Positions 57,300-64,000 of a stretch of 64,000 bases of DNA are shown here, one piece after another. Below the pieces are notes generated by a model. It was not told the origin of the DNA and searched no databases. It saw only the letters and a list, made by a program, of their open reading frames with translations. Position 1 is the first letter of the stretch. Each line of letters begins with the position of its first letter. This DNA comes from an uncultured Verrucomicrobiota bacterium. GTDB taxonomy: Bacteria; Verrucomicrobiota; Verrucomicrobiia; Opitutales; Seribacteraceae. Both the position numbers and the translations under genes were made by a program. Location: positions 25,090-89,089 of the forward strand of contig CACMBV010000008.1 in the NCBI GenBank assembly GCA_902612125.1, given 5' to 3'.

Positions 57300-58646
57300 T
57301 TAACGAACGGCCATGAAGACGTCCTTGATAATTTCGGAGGTCGTTGGATGAGGGAATACAACTTCTTCAATTTCTTCCTCCCGCAGTTCCGTCTCCAACA
57401 TGGCGGTGGCTCCAAAAATCATTTCGGAACAAGCACCACCAACCATATGGACTCCAAGAAGTCTCCGGGTATCGGCATCGAGCACGACTTTACAGAACCC
57501 GGTTTCATTCGGGTTTTCCGCAAGATAACGGGCATTGATCGCCATTGGTATCCGGCCGACTTTAACCTTGATTCCACGGGCCTCCGCCTCTTCCTTGGTC
57601 AATCCAACCACCGCAACTTCCGGGCTGGTGTAAACCACGGCAGGCATTGAATCATGGCGCATATGATCCTTGCGGCCGGTAATATTATTCACCACCACTT
57701 CAGCCATTCTGCTCGCAGCATGAGCCAACCAGGCCTCTCCGGTAACATCACCTGCCGCCCATAGACCTGGGATATTGGTCGCTCCTCGGCTATCCACCCG
57801 GACACCCCCACGATCATCAATATCCAGACCCAGTTCTTCCAGACCAAGATTTTCGGTGTTTGGTCGTCTTCCGGTTGCCACCAGTACCAGGTCCGCTTCC
57901 AACTCATTGGTGCCGGAATCATCCACATAGCTCACCCTGTCCGCCCTGATTGATTCGACCTTTGCTTCAAGGATAAAGCTGACCCCTTTCTTGGCCAAGC
58001 CCTCACGTAAACTAGCGGAAATTTCTGTATCCAAATTCGGGCAGATTTCCGGCATCGCTTCAAGAACCGTTACCGGAACCCCTACCGAAGCATACATACA
58101 TGCAAATTCACATCCGATGACCCCTCCGCCCACCACAACCAGATGATTCGGGAGGGTTTCCCGTATTAGAATTCCACTCGAATCCACCACATTTTCAAGA
58201 TCAACCCCGGGAATCGGTGGGATGGCGGGTGAAGATCCGGTGCAAAGCAATATATCGGTTGCTTCGTGAATTTCCCCGCTTATTTCCACCCGGGAATTCG
58301 GAAGCAACTTGGCTTCCCCTGCAACCACATCCACTTTGTATTTTTTCATCAGACCGGCAATCCCGTCCCTCATTTTATTCATCACATTGTTTTTATGCTG
58401 GTGGGCTTTGGGGAAATCAAAAGTCAGTCCTTTTGCCTCGACCCCAAAGACCGATCCATGCCTGGCATGATGATAAGTCTTCGCAGCCTGCAGTAAAGTT
58501 TTGGACGGCACACATCCCTCATTCAAACAAACGCCGCCCAATTTATTCTTTTCCACAAGCAACACTTTTTTTCCCGCAGCGGCGGCTTTTTTGGCGGCGA
58601 TGTACCCAGCGGGTCCTGCACCGATTACAGCAAAATCATATTTCAT
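57300..58646 (-). CDS. lpdA: Dihydrolipoamide dehydrogenase (E3)
   Basis: A 448-residue FAD disulfide reductase that reoxidises the lipoyl group of E2 with NAD. FAD-binding VIGAGPAGYIAAKKA, the redox disulfide in GGVCLNEGCVPSK (Cys40, Cys45), the NAD-binding VVGGGVIGCEFACMYASVG, the second FAD motif GLWAAGDVTG and the catalytic FPHPTTSE C-terminus are intact. It lies between E2 (9 bp) and E1 in the operon, so it serves this complex. Confidence 0.95.
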   Translation of the reverse strand: MKYDFAVIGAGPAGYIAAKKAAAAGKKVLLVEKNKLGGVCLNEGCVPSKTLLQAAKTYHHARHGSVFGVEAKGLTFDFPKAHQHKNNVMNKMRDGIAGLMKKYKVDVVAGEAKLLPNSRVEISGEIHEATDILLCTGSSPAIPPIPGVDLENVVDSSGILIRETLPNHLVVVGGGVIGCEFACMYASVGVPVTVLEAMPEICPNLDTEISASLREGLAKKGVSFILEAKVESIRADRVSYVDDSGTNELEADLVLVATGRRPNTENLGLEELGLDIDDRGGVRVDSRGATNIPGLWAAGDVTGEAWLAHAASRMAEVVVNNITGRKDHMRHDSMPAVVYTSPEVAVVGLTKEEAEARGIKVKVGRIPMAINARYLAENPNETGFCKVVLDADTRRLLGVHMVGGACSEMIFGATAMLETELREEEIEEVVFPHPTTSEIIKDVFMAVR

Positions 58647-58655
58647 AAATTTAAA

Positions 58656-60014
58656 TTATTCGTCGATTATTGAAAGGGGTTGGCCCGGATTGGTCTCGAG
58701 CTGACTGACTAGGGTCTGCAGGAACCTGGCGGCTGGAGCACCATCCACTGCCTGATGATCAATAGTCAAACTCAGGGGTAGAAATTCAGCATATTCAATT
58801 TCTCCGGATTCCACCCGTTTTGGTTTCAATTCAATCCCACCCACTCCAAGGATAGCCACTTCCGGAACGTTCAGAACCGGGGTAAATGTGGAAATACCGA
58901 GCATTCCGAGGTTGGTCAGGGTACAGGATCCTCCGGCAAGAGCATCCGGCAGGATAGTACCTTCGCGGCAGGCAATCGCCAGTTTTTTAATCTCGGCAGA
59001 CAGGGCTTCCAGGGAAAGATCGGACGCATCCTTGACCACTGGAACCATTAGTCCACGGGGAGAATCCACCGCGATACCAAGGTGAACTTTTTCAAACACC
59101 GCGAAACGGTCTCCGAGGAAATGGGCGTTCAATTCGGGATGAGCACCCAGTGCCTGAATTTGGGCGTAGGCAATGAGGTCATTGATCGAAACCTTGGACC
59201 TACCCGACACCTCTCTCTCCTTTCGGTAAGCCTGACTGGCAGTCAGTTCAAATTGAGCATTTAGGGTTAACTGAGCCGAGGTTTGTATGGATTGAATCAT
59301 CCTTTCAGCGACCAGCTTGCGAATTCCTTTCACCGTCTTAACATTGGCTCCCTCGATGGCACCGGGTTCCCTCATATCAGAGGCGAGAGCCATGCCCGCA
59401 AGTCCTTTTCCACGAATGGGGGGCTCCAGCCCGTCCCTTGCTTTGGAAACGGCACTGGCAGATAATCGGGGGCGTCCGGAGATCACGGCTTCCACATCCC
59501 GCTGAATCACTCGGCCATTTGGTCCGGTTCCCTCAAGAGTTTCCGGATCGAAGCCGTGTCGAAAGGCGAGCTTGCGAGCCCTTGGGCTCACCCCTGCACT
59601 CACCCCGCCTGTTGCCATCGCATTTGTGGAAACAGGAGTTGCTGTACGATCCGATGACCCAGCTGAAGTCACTTCCTTATGCTGAGGAACGGAAACAGCA
59701 GCGTCCCCGCCAGGAGCCGGTTCGAGGGTGGATGTTATGCTCCCATTGTCCGGACGAAATTCCTCCGCATCTTCCCCGTCATTTCCAACAACCGCAACAT
59801 TGGCCAAGACAGGCACATCATCCTCTGCTTCCCAAAAAAGTGCAAGCACGGTACCGCTCGCGGTTGATTCCAGATCAAAGCTTGCTTTGTCGGTTTCGAT
59901 CACCGCAAGAACATCACCTTCCGCGACCTGGTCTCCAACACTTACTTTCCACTCGGTCAGGATACAACTTTCCACGGATTGTCCCTGGCGAGGCATAATT
60001 ATGGGTTCAGCCAT
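58656..60014 (-). CDS. Dihydrolipoamide acyltransferase (E2)
   Basis: A 452-residue acyltransferase core of the complex. One lipoyl domain (1-80) has the lipoylated Lys43 in VIETDKASFDLES. An Ala/Pro/Ser-rich linker follows, then the E3-binding domain (about 142-178, VSPRARKLAFRHG, GPNGRVIQRDV), a second linker and the catalytic domain (about 225-452) with the active-site DHQAVDGAPAARF. Its acyl acceptor is CoA. A GAGG Shine-Dalgarno sequence lies 9 bases upstream of the ATG. It is the first structural gene after deoR. Confidence 0.93.
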   Translation of the reverse strand: MAEPIIMPRQGQSVESCILTEWKVSVGDQVAEGDVLAVIETDKASFDLESTASGTVLALFWEAEDDVPVLANVAVVGNDGEDAEEFRPDNGSITSTLEPAPGGDAAVSVPQHKEVTSAGSSDRTATPVSTNAMATGGVSAGVSPRARKLAFRHGFDPETLEGTGPNGRVIQRDVEAVISGRPRLSASAVSKARDGLEPPIRGKGLAGMALASDMREPGAIEGANVKTVKGIRKLVAERMIQSIQTSAQLTLNAQFELTASQAYRKEREVSGRSKVSINDLIAYAQIQALGAHPELNAHFLGDRFAVFEKVHLGIAVDSPRGLMVPVVKDASDLSLEALSAEIKKLAIACREGTILPDALAGGSCTLTNLGMLGISTFTPVLNVPEVAILGVGGIELKPKRVESGEIEYAEFLPLSLTIDHQAVDGAPAARFLQTLVSQLETNPGQPLSIIDE

Positions 60015-60044
60015 GAGAATTTTCCTCTTTCAATATAATTTATT

Positions 60045-60824
60045 TCAGGGCAAACGGACTTTGATTCCACGCTTGCGCAAAGTTTTGGTAAAGTGTTTGG
60101 GAATCGCCTGATCCGAGATCAGCATATCGACCTGATCCCAGTCAGACACCCGGGCAAAAGAAACCTTATCCGCCTTGGTGGAATCGGCCAGTAGAATTAC
60201 TTGCCCCGCATTCTCGGCAACCACTCTTTTGAGGTAAGCTTCATTTGGATCCGTGGTGGTGATTCCATTCTTGAGGCAGAAACCCATGGTCCCCATGAAC
60301 GCCTTATCCACCCGGACTTGTTCAAGAACAGCCGTACTCAAGGGACCAACCATCGTCTGACTGATTCTGCGGAATTCACCTCCAGTAAAAATAACCCGGG
60401 GTCCACTATCCGCTAATTCCTCCATTGCCCGCACAGAATTGGTGACCACGGTAATATCCGTCCGTTGCTTCAGAAGTCTGGCAAGGAATAGAGTGGTGCT
60501 GCCACCGTCCAAAAAAACCGATTCCTCTTGCCCGACTAAGGTATGGGCAACCTGGGCAATTTTCTTTTTTTGTTTACTCGCTTGGCTGGTCTTATCATCA
60601 AAAACTGATTCTTCGAGCCTGCTTTCCATGGAAACGGCTCCGCCGTGAACCCGCTTTACTTTTCCCTCCTCCTCCAGGATTTCCAAATCCCTTCGGATGG
60701 TCGCAACCGAAACCTTAAGATTCCTTCGTAAATCTTCCACCCGGGCAACCCCACTCACGCGCACGAGGTCATGTATACGATCCCGTCTTTCAGGGGCAAG
60801 GGCTGGATGAGCTTCTTGAATCAT
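60045..60824 (-). CDS. DeoR family transcriptional regulator
   Basis: A 259-residue repressor-type regulator. The N-terminal winged helix (residues 10-65) has the DeoR signature VEDLRRNLKVSVATIRRDLE followed by KVKRVHGGAV. The C-terminal DeoRC sugar-phosphate-sensing domain has FLDGGSTTLFLARLL and LLADSTKADKVSF. Family members respond to phosphorylated sugars, fitting the surrounding enzymes. It heads the downstream genes and is likely autoregulated through the repeats just upstream. Confidence 0.93.
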   Translation of the reverse strand: MIQEAHPALAPERRDRIHDLVRVSGVARVEDLRRNLKVSVATIRRDLEILEEEGKVKRVHGGAVSMESRLEESVFDDKTSQASKQKKKIAQVAHTLVGQEESVFLDGGSTTLFLARLLKQRTDITVVTNSVRAMEELADSGPRVIFTGGEFRRISQTMVGPLSTAVLEQVRVDKAFMGTMGFCLKNGITTTDPNEAYLKRVVAENAGQVILLADSTKADKVSFARVSDWDQVDMLISDQAIPKHFTKTLRKRGIKVRLP

Positions 60825-60826
60825 TA

Positions 60827-60867
60827 TGATCGATTTAGATTGATTTTGATCGTTTCTGAATGAAACG
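60827..60867 (-). promoter_or_regulatory. Putative DeoR operator region
   Basis: Just upstream of deoR are two 10-base direct repeats, TGATCGATTT (60827) and TGATCGTTTC (60847), spaced exactly 20 bases apart. A perfect inverted repeat, CGTTTC-N5-GAAACG, lies at 60851-60867. Repeats with TTTC/GAAA cores and helical spacing are typical of DeoR-family operators. The position fits autoregulation. Confidence 0.45.
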
Positions 60868-60905
60868 CAACCCCGAATGGCTAAATTTGTTCAGGATTTA
60901 TCAAC

Positions 60906-62120
60906 TTACGAAACAAGCGTAAGGATGATATTCCGTATGGATTCAATCTCTTCTCCACCTGCCTGTTTATGCCAGGCCAAGTCCAAGGCAGCCTCCAGAT
61001 TTTGAATATTTTTCAATACCCGGATTTCCTCCAACCCCATCCGTGCGGCTTCAATCATTTTTTGCGGGTCTACACCCGCGTCTAGCACATATCGGATCGA
61101 TCCAATCAACCGGTCGTCCCACCCAAGCTTTCGGATTGGATCCCGGGTAACCCGGCTGACCGGGTCCCGCAGATGAGGATTTATCATCCGCTTAAGAGCA
61201 TCCTCCGCGTATTCTGAAAAACCATCTTCAGAAAATAATTTGTCTGGAAAATCGCGGAATTGATTGCGAAGTCCCACGCCTGCCTCGTTTGTAAAAGCAT
61301 CTTTTGTCCAATCCATTAAGGCCGGGTCTTGACCTGCCTCATGCATATAGCGCATTCCCTGCTCCCTTGCCTTGATACCTAAACAGTAATGGATTGCGTT
61401 ATGACCATGAAACTTGGTTAAGGCGAAAGGATTCAGGTCCGGTTTAGGGATAAACTGGGATATTCCTCGTTCAAACCCATCCGGTACTTTCTCCTCCACC
61501 AAAATTTGATCAAAGGCTTCAACCAAAAAAGATTTTGAGCAATCCGGAGTGACTTCCGCTAATTTCTCGTCAGCAATTCGATCCTGGTCAGTCACCACCG
61601 AGCACATCTTAGCGATCACCGTTTCCGAAAAACTCACCTTCCGTTCAAGTGGTGCAGCCAGTTGTGTCATACAGACCTGCTGCAAGCGGGCTGCCGCCCG
61701 TCCGTCATTTTCGGCCGCATACACTACCGCCGGGGGCATATCCGTATTATGCAGTTTTTTCTGCAACCCTTCCGCAAGGAGGGAAGCCACCGATGCCTGC
61801 CCGCCTGCATCATAGAGAGTATAACTGGGAAGGGCGGTGCATAATTCATTGGCGGAGGCAATCGCATCCACTAGTTTTTCACGATCCACGGGGATCAAAG
61901 GATTAAGGATCTCCAAACCCGAAACTTCCACCAACCGAACATGATCCGGCTCGGCCACATTGCAGGAATACCGGCCTGCTGCCTTGCGGATCTGCTCAAC
62001 GGACAGAGGATCAATTTCGGAAACCACCAGACGGGAGAAATTTCCTGACCTGTAAGCTTCGGGAAGAAAAAGACCTCCCTGAATGGCCCCAAAGCCGAAG
62101 CCTACAAATGTCTTGCTCAT
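60906..62120 (-). CDS. Mannitol dehydrogenase family (mannitol-1-phosphate 5-dehydrogenase-like)
   Basis: A 404-residue polyol (phosphate) dehydrogenase. The N-terminal Rossmann segment FVGFGFGAIQGGLFLPEAYRS binds NAD. The C-terminal domain has the catalytic Lys and His in LTKFHGHNAIHYCLGIKAREQG, the layout of MtlD-type enzymes. It is close in length to mannitol-1-phosphate dehydrogenases (about 380-390) and shorter than free-mannitol dehydrogenases, suggesting a phosphorylated substrate. It lies 12 bp after the PHP gene and 81 bp before deoR. Confidence 0.85.
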   Translation of the reverse strand: MSKTFVGFGFGAIQGGLFLPEAYRSGNFSRLVVSEIDPLSVEQIRKAAGRYSCNVAEPDHVRLVEVSGLEILNPLIPVDREKLVDAIASANELCTALPSYTLYDAGGQASVASLLAEGLQKKLHNTDMPPAVVYAAENDGRAAARLQQVCMTQLAAPLERKVSFSETVIAKMCSVVTDQDRIADEKLAEVTPDCSKSFLVEAFDQILVEEKVPDGFERGISQFIPKPDLNPFALTKFHGHNAIHYCLGIKAREQGMRYMHEAGQDPALMDWTKDAFTNEAGVGLRNQFRDFPDKLFSEDGFSEYAEDALKRMINPHLRDPVSRVTRDPIRKLGWDDRLIGSIRYVLDAGVDPQKMIEAARMGLEEIRVLKNIQNLEAALDLAWHKQAGGEEIESIRNIILTLVS

Positions 62121-62132
62121 GGCAAGCCGGCC

Positions 62133-63455
62133 TTAGGCAGACATAACCCGCTCTGCCAGTGAAATCACTTCCCTGCTTCCAAGATTGTCCGACAGATCCT
62201 TTTGCAGGGCTTCTTCCCCACGGGGAGAAAAAATTTCACCAAACCGGGCATAGAATTCATTTTTAGCCGCCACGCTGCTGAACTGTTCCTGAGCCCAGGG
62301 ACTGAGATAGCCTAAGCCGGCACTTCTCTGAAGGGTGGAATGAGCATGTAAAATTCTCGAGCCTTCCAAAAAGTGGGGATGCATTGGCTTGAGCTCAGCT
62401 GAATCAAAATCATCGACGAATTTTTGACCCGGGCTGTTCATCTCCGTGCCTCCGAGAAGGGGCATATTCAGATCCTTGCATATCTCCACAACCTTCTGAA
62501 GATTGGCGAGTTTTTGGTCAGGAGAACCGGGTGTATAGTTACGATCCGGGATGATATTAAAAGCCACCACACCCGTGGAACGGGCCACCTCGAGTAATTC
62601 TTCAATCGCTTCTTCCCCGGCAGAAGATCCATCCAACCAGGTCATGGTGGGTAAAGCTCCACATTGCAGCACAAATTCATTCATTTCCGCCATTTTGGGG
62701 AAGGATCCGGAATCTGGTTGCACATAGCCGGCCCCGCCCTGTTTCATGGTTTTCGCACGGATCAGATCGGTCATACCCCGCCCGTCCGGCACATCCTTTA
62801 AATCATCAACCGCCATGCCCAATTTTTCACTCCAAAAACTTCGCAAGCTACTTTCCTCTAAATATTGGGAAGCCGCCTTTCGGGCGTAGGCCAGGCAAAG
62901 ATGACGTTCCGTGGCATTCCCCTGAGGGACTAAAGGCAACACATCCTCTTCATAATTCAATTCCAAGGGAGAAAGGAAAGCATTGACCCGCCCGACCATG
63001 GCTCGGTTTCGTTGCTCTGAAGTTTGTCTCATCCCGTCAAGAAAGTTCTGGGCTTCGTTCGGAATTTCAGTGGTGGTAAACCCCGTTCCCATGTGATAAC
63101 TGATTCCCGGTTCACCCGGTGAGTTGATCACCCGGTCGGAAAATTCAGGAACAAATACCCGGGACTCGATCCCCACACAGGCTTTTAAATCAAGCAGGCG
63201 ACTTGCTTGCCAAAACTCCTCCAACCCGTCAAGAACATCAAAGTCCACGATACCTCCCATCTCCAAACCCGCCTTTTTCGCCTCCAGGGCAAATTGGCTG
63301 GGAGAATAGCCTTTGTAATTGAAAGAATAAAAAGTATGGGCATGTGCATTTACCCGGGTAGAAGGGGGCGGGAAATCAGACTCCGCGGCTGCTTTTCGCA
63401 AAGCTTCCACCCGAATATTTGCATCAAAATGACTACAGGGATCTTCTGAATTCAT
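62133..63455 (-). CDS. PHP domain protein
   Basis: A 440-residue protein with a PHP phosphoesterase-type domain. The first metal motif is HAH at residues 38-40 (VNAHAHTFYSFNYKG), with GGIVDFDVLDG next (aligning with the second PHP motif) and ACVGIES supplying a Glu. Further metal-binding candidates lie in LLGGTEMNSPGQK and ILHAHST. Standalone PHP proteins include histidinol phosphatase and 3',5'-nucleotide phosphatases; this one is longer and likely acts on a phosphorylated sugar, given its neighbours. The exact reaction is unknown. Confidence 0.8.
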   Translation of the reverse strand: MNSEDPCSHFDANIRVEALRKAAAESDFPPPSTRVNAHAHTFYSFNYKGYSPSQFALEAKKAGLEMGGIVDFDVLDGLEEFWQASRLLDLKACVGIESRVFVPEFSDRVINSPGEPGISYHMGTGFTTTEIPNEAQNFLDGMRQTSEQRNRAMVGRVNAFLSPLELNYEEDVLPLVPQGNATERHLCLAYARKAASQYLEESSLRSFWSEKLGMAVDDLKDVPDGRGMTDLIRAKTMKQGGAGYVQPDSGSFPKMAEMNEFVLQCGALPTMTWLDGSSAGEEAIEELLEVARSTGVVAFNIIPDRNYTPGSPDQKLANLQKVVEICKDLNMPLLGGTEMNSPGQKFVDDFDSAELKPMHPHFLEGSRILHAHSTLQRSAGLGYLSPWAQEQFSSVAAKNEFYARFGEIFSPRGEEALQKDLSDNLGSREVISLAERVMSA

Positions 63456-63510
63456 GATATTCTATTTTTGATCTCGGAAAATCAGCCGAAGCTCAAGGAC
63501 GAAAAAAACT

Positions 63511-64000
63511 TCACGATTCATCTTCCCCAATTCCAAATTGCTCAGCCAGGGCAAGACATTCATCCAGGGAGCGTAATCCATCAGTACAGGTAGGATCAGA
63601 CATGCAGGCAGTCGCGGCACAAGTACCTGCTAGCAAGGATTTCTTAAGGGGCCAATTTTCATGAACGCCAAAAAGGACTCCGGCACAGAAGGCATCTCCC
63701 GCACCGGCTGCTCCTTTGATATATCCCTTGGGTAAGGCGAGGGATCCATGCCACACCTTTTCCCCCTCTTTCGACTGGGCATAGGATCCTTCCGGAAAAT
63801 GAATGGCAACTAATTCGCCCACACCAAGCTCGAAGAGTTTACTCGCCGTCTCTTCGATCCCCTCATTCAAAAGCTTGCCATCTTCCCGCACCTGAACTCC
63901 GGTCACCTTACTGGCCTCCACTTCATTGAGAATACAGTAGTCCACTTGTTTGAGAGCGGGACCAATAATCCGGGCAAACCGGTCACTATCCTCACTGACC
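63511..64000 (-). CDS. PfkB family carbohydrate kinase (partial, 5' end beyond window)
   Basis: The C-terminal 162 residues of a ribokinase/PfkB-type sugar kinase. The frame is open without a stop to the window edge, so the start lies outside. LNEVEASKVTG and the PfkB signature KGAAGAGDAFCAGVLFGV, with the catalytic Asp in GAGDAF, are visible. It phosphorylates a sugar or polyol at the start of the cluster's pathway. It lies 55 bp upstream of the PHP gene on the same strand. Confidence 0.88.
   Translation of the reverse strand, partial: VSEDSDRFARIIGPALKQVDYCILNEVEASKVTGVQVREDGKLLNEGIEETASKLFELGVGELVAIHFPEGSYAQSKEGEKVWHGSLALPKGYIKGAAGAGDAFCAGVLFGVHENWPLKKSLLAGTCAATACMSDPTCTDGLRSLDECLALAEQFGIGEDES

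Overview
The window looks like a chromosomal segment of a marine-type member of the PVC superphylum, most likely Verrucomicrobiota (Opitutae/Puniceicoccales-like). This is inferred from the DUF1501 plus DUF1549/DUF1553 cytochrome pair, which is expanded in Planctomycetes and Verrucomicrobia, from the style of the caa3-type oxidase locus, and from the scarcity of Shine-Dalgarno sequences. No marker such as 16S rRNA is present, so the assignment stays tentative. I see no insertion sequences, phage genes or CRISPR arrays.

Layout. 0-4.4 kb: planctomycete-type cytochrome/DUF1501 pair. 4.7-8 kb: minus-strand operon of an ArsC-like protein, an NTF2-like protein, a small protein, an EboB-like TatD hydrolase and cysS. 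8-12.7 kb: M16 protease and three unknown genes. 12.7-16.4 kb: tRNA-Lys, a terminator, a sigma-28-type promoter and two 573-residue flagellins. The first flagellin carries an intact HExxH metallopeptidase insert (flagellinolysin architecture). The second has the same architecture with all zinc ligands and the catalytic Glu replaced. 16.4-28.4 kb: acyl-CoA/ACP ligase, citramalate synthase, a serA-plsY-hom-lysC-thrC-GT9 operon, and ffh. 28.4-36.3 kb: katG, hemC-cobA/hemD-trpF, tRNA-Val-ilvN-ilvC, and a secreted unknown. 36.4-37.6 kb: thyA-folA. 37.6-46.8 kb: complete cytochrome c oxidase locus with SCO, CtaB, CtaC (with cytochrome c), CtaD, CtaE, a subunit IV-like protein and CtaG, flanked by a DUF420 protein that contains an EF-hand loop. 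46.8-51.6 kb: pckG, carA, a histone deacetylase-family hydrolase and a RbsD/FucU mutarotase. 52.1-64 kb: a DeoR-associated, higher-GC cluster of PfkB kinase (cut by the window edge), PHP protein, mannitol-dehydrogenase-like protein, DeoR, E2, E3, fused E1, a SorE-like reductase and a sorbitol-6-phosphate dehydrogenase-like SDR.

How the genes work together. Most of the window is core metabolism: the aspartate-to-threonine pathway, serine, branched-chain amino acids via citramalate, tetrapyrroles, thymidylate and aerobic respiration. Three parts stand out. First, the tandem active/inactive protease-flagellin pair implies a filament that could mix proteolytic and structural subunits. Second, the oxidase subunits CtaC and subunit IV each carry a short module resembling carbohydrate-binding family 5/12. 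Third, the polyol or sugar-phosphate cluster couples three sugar-phosphate oxidoreductases and a sugar kinase to a dedicated 2-oxo-acid (or acetoin-type) dehydrogenase complex, suggesting an uncharacterised route from a sugar derivative to an acyl-CoA.
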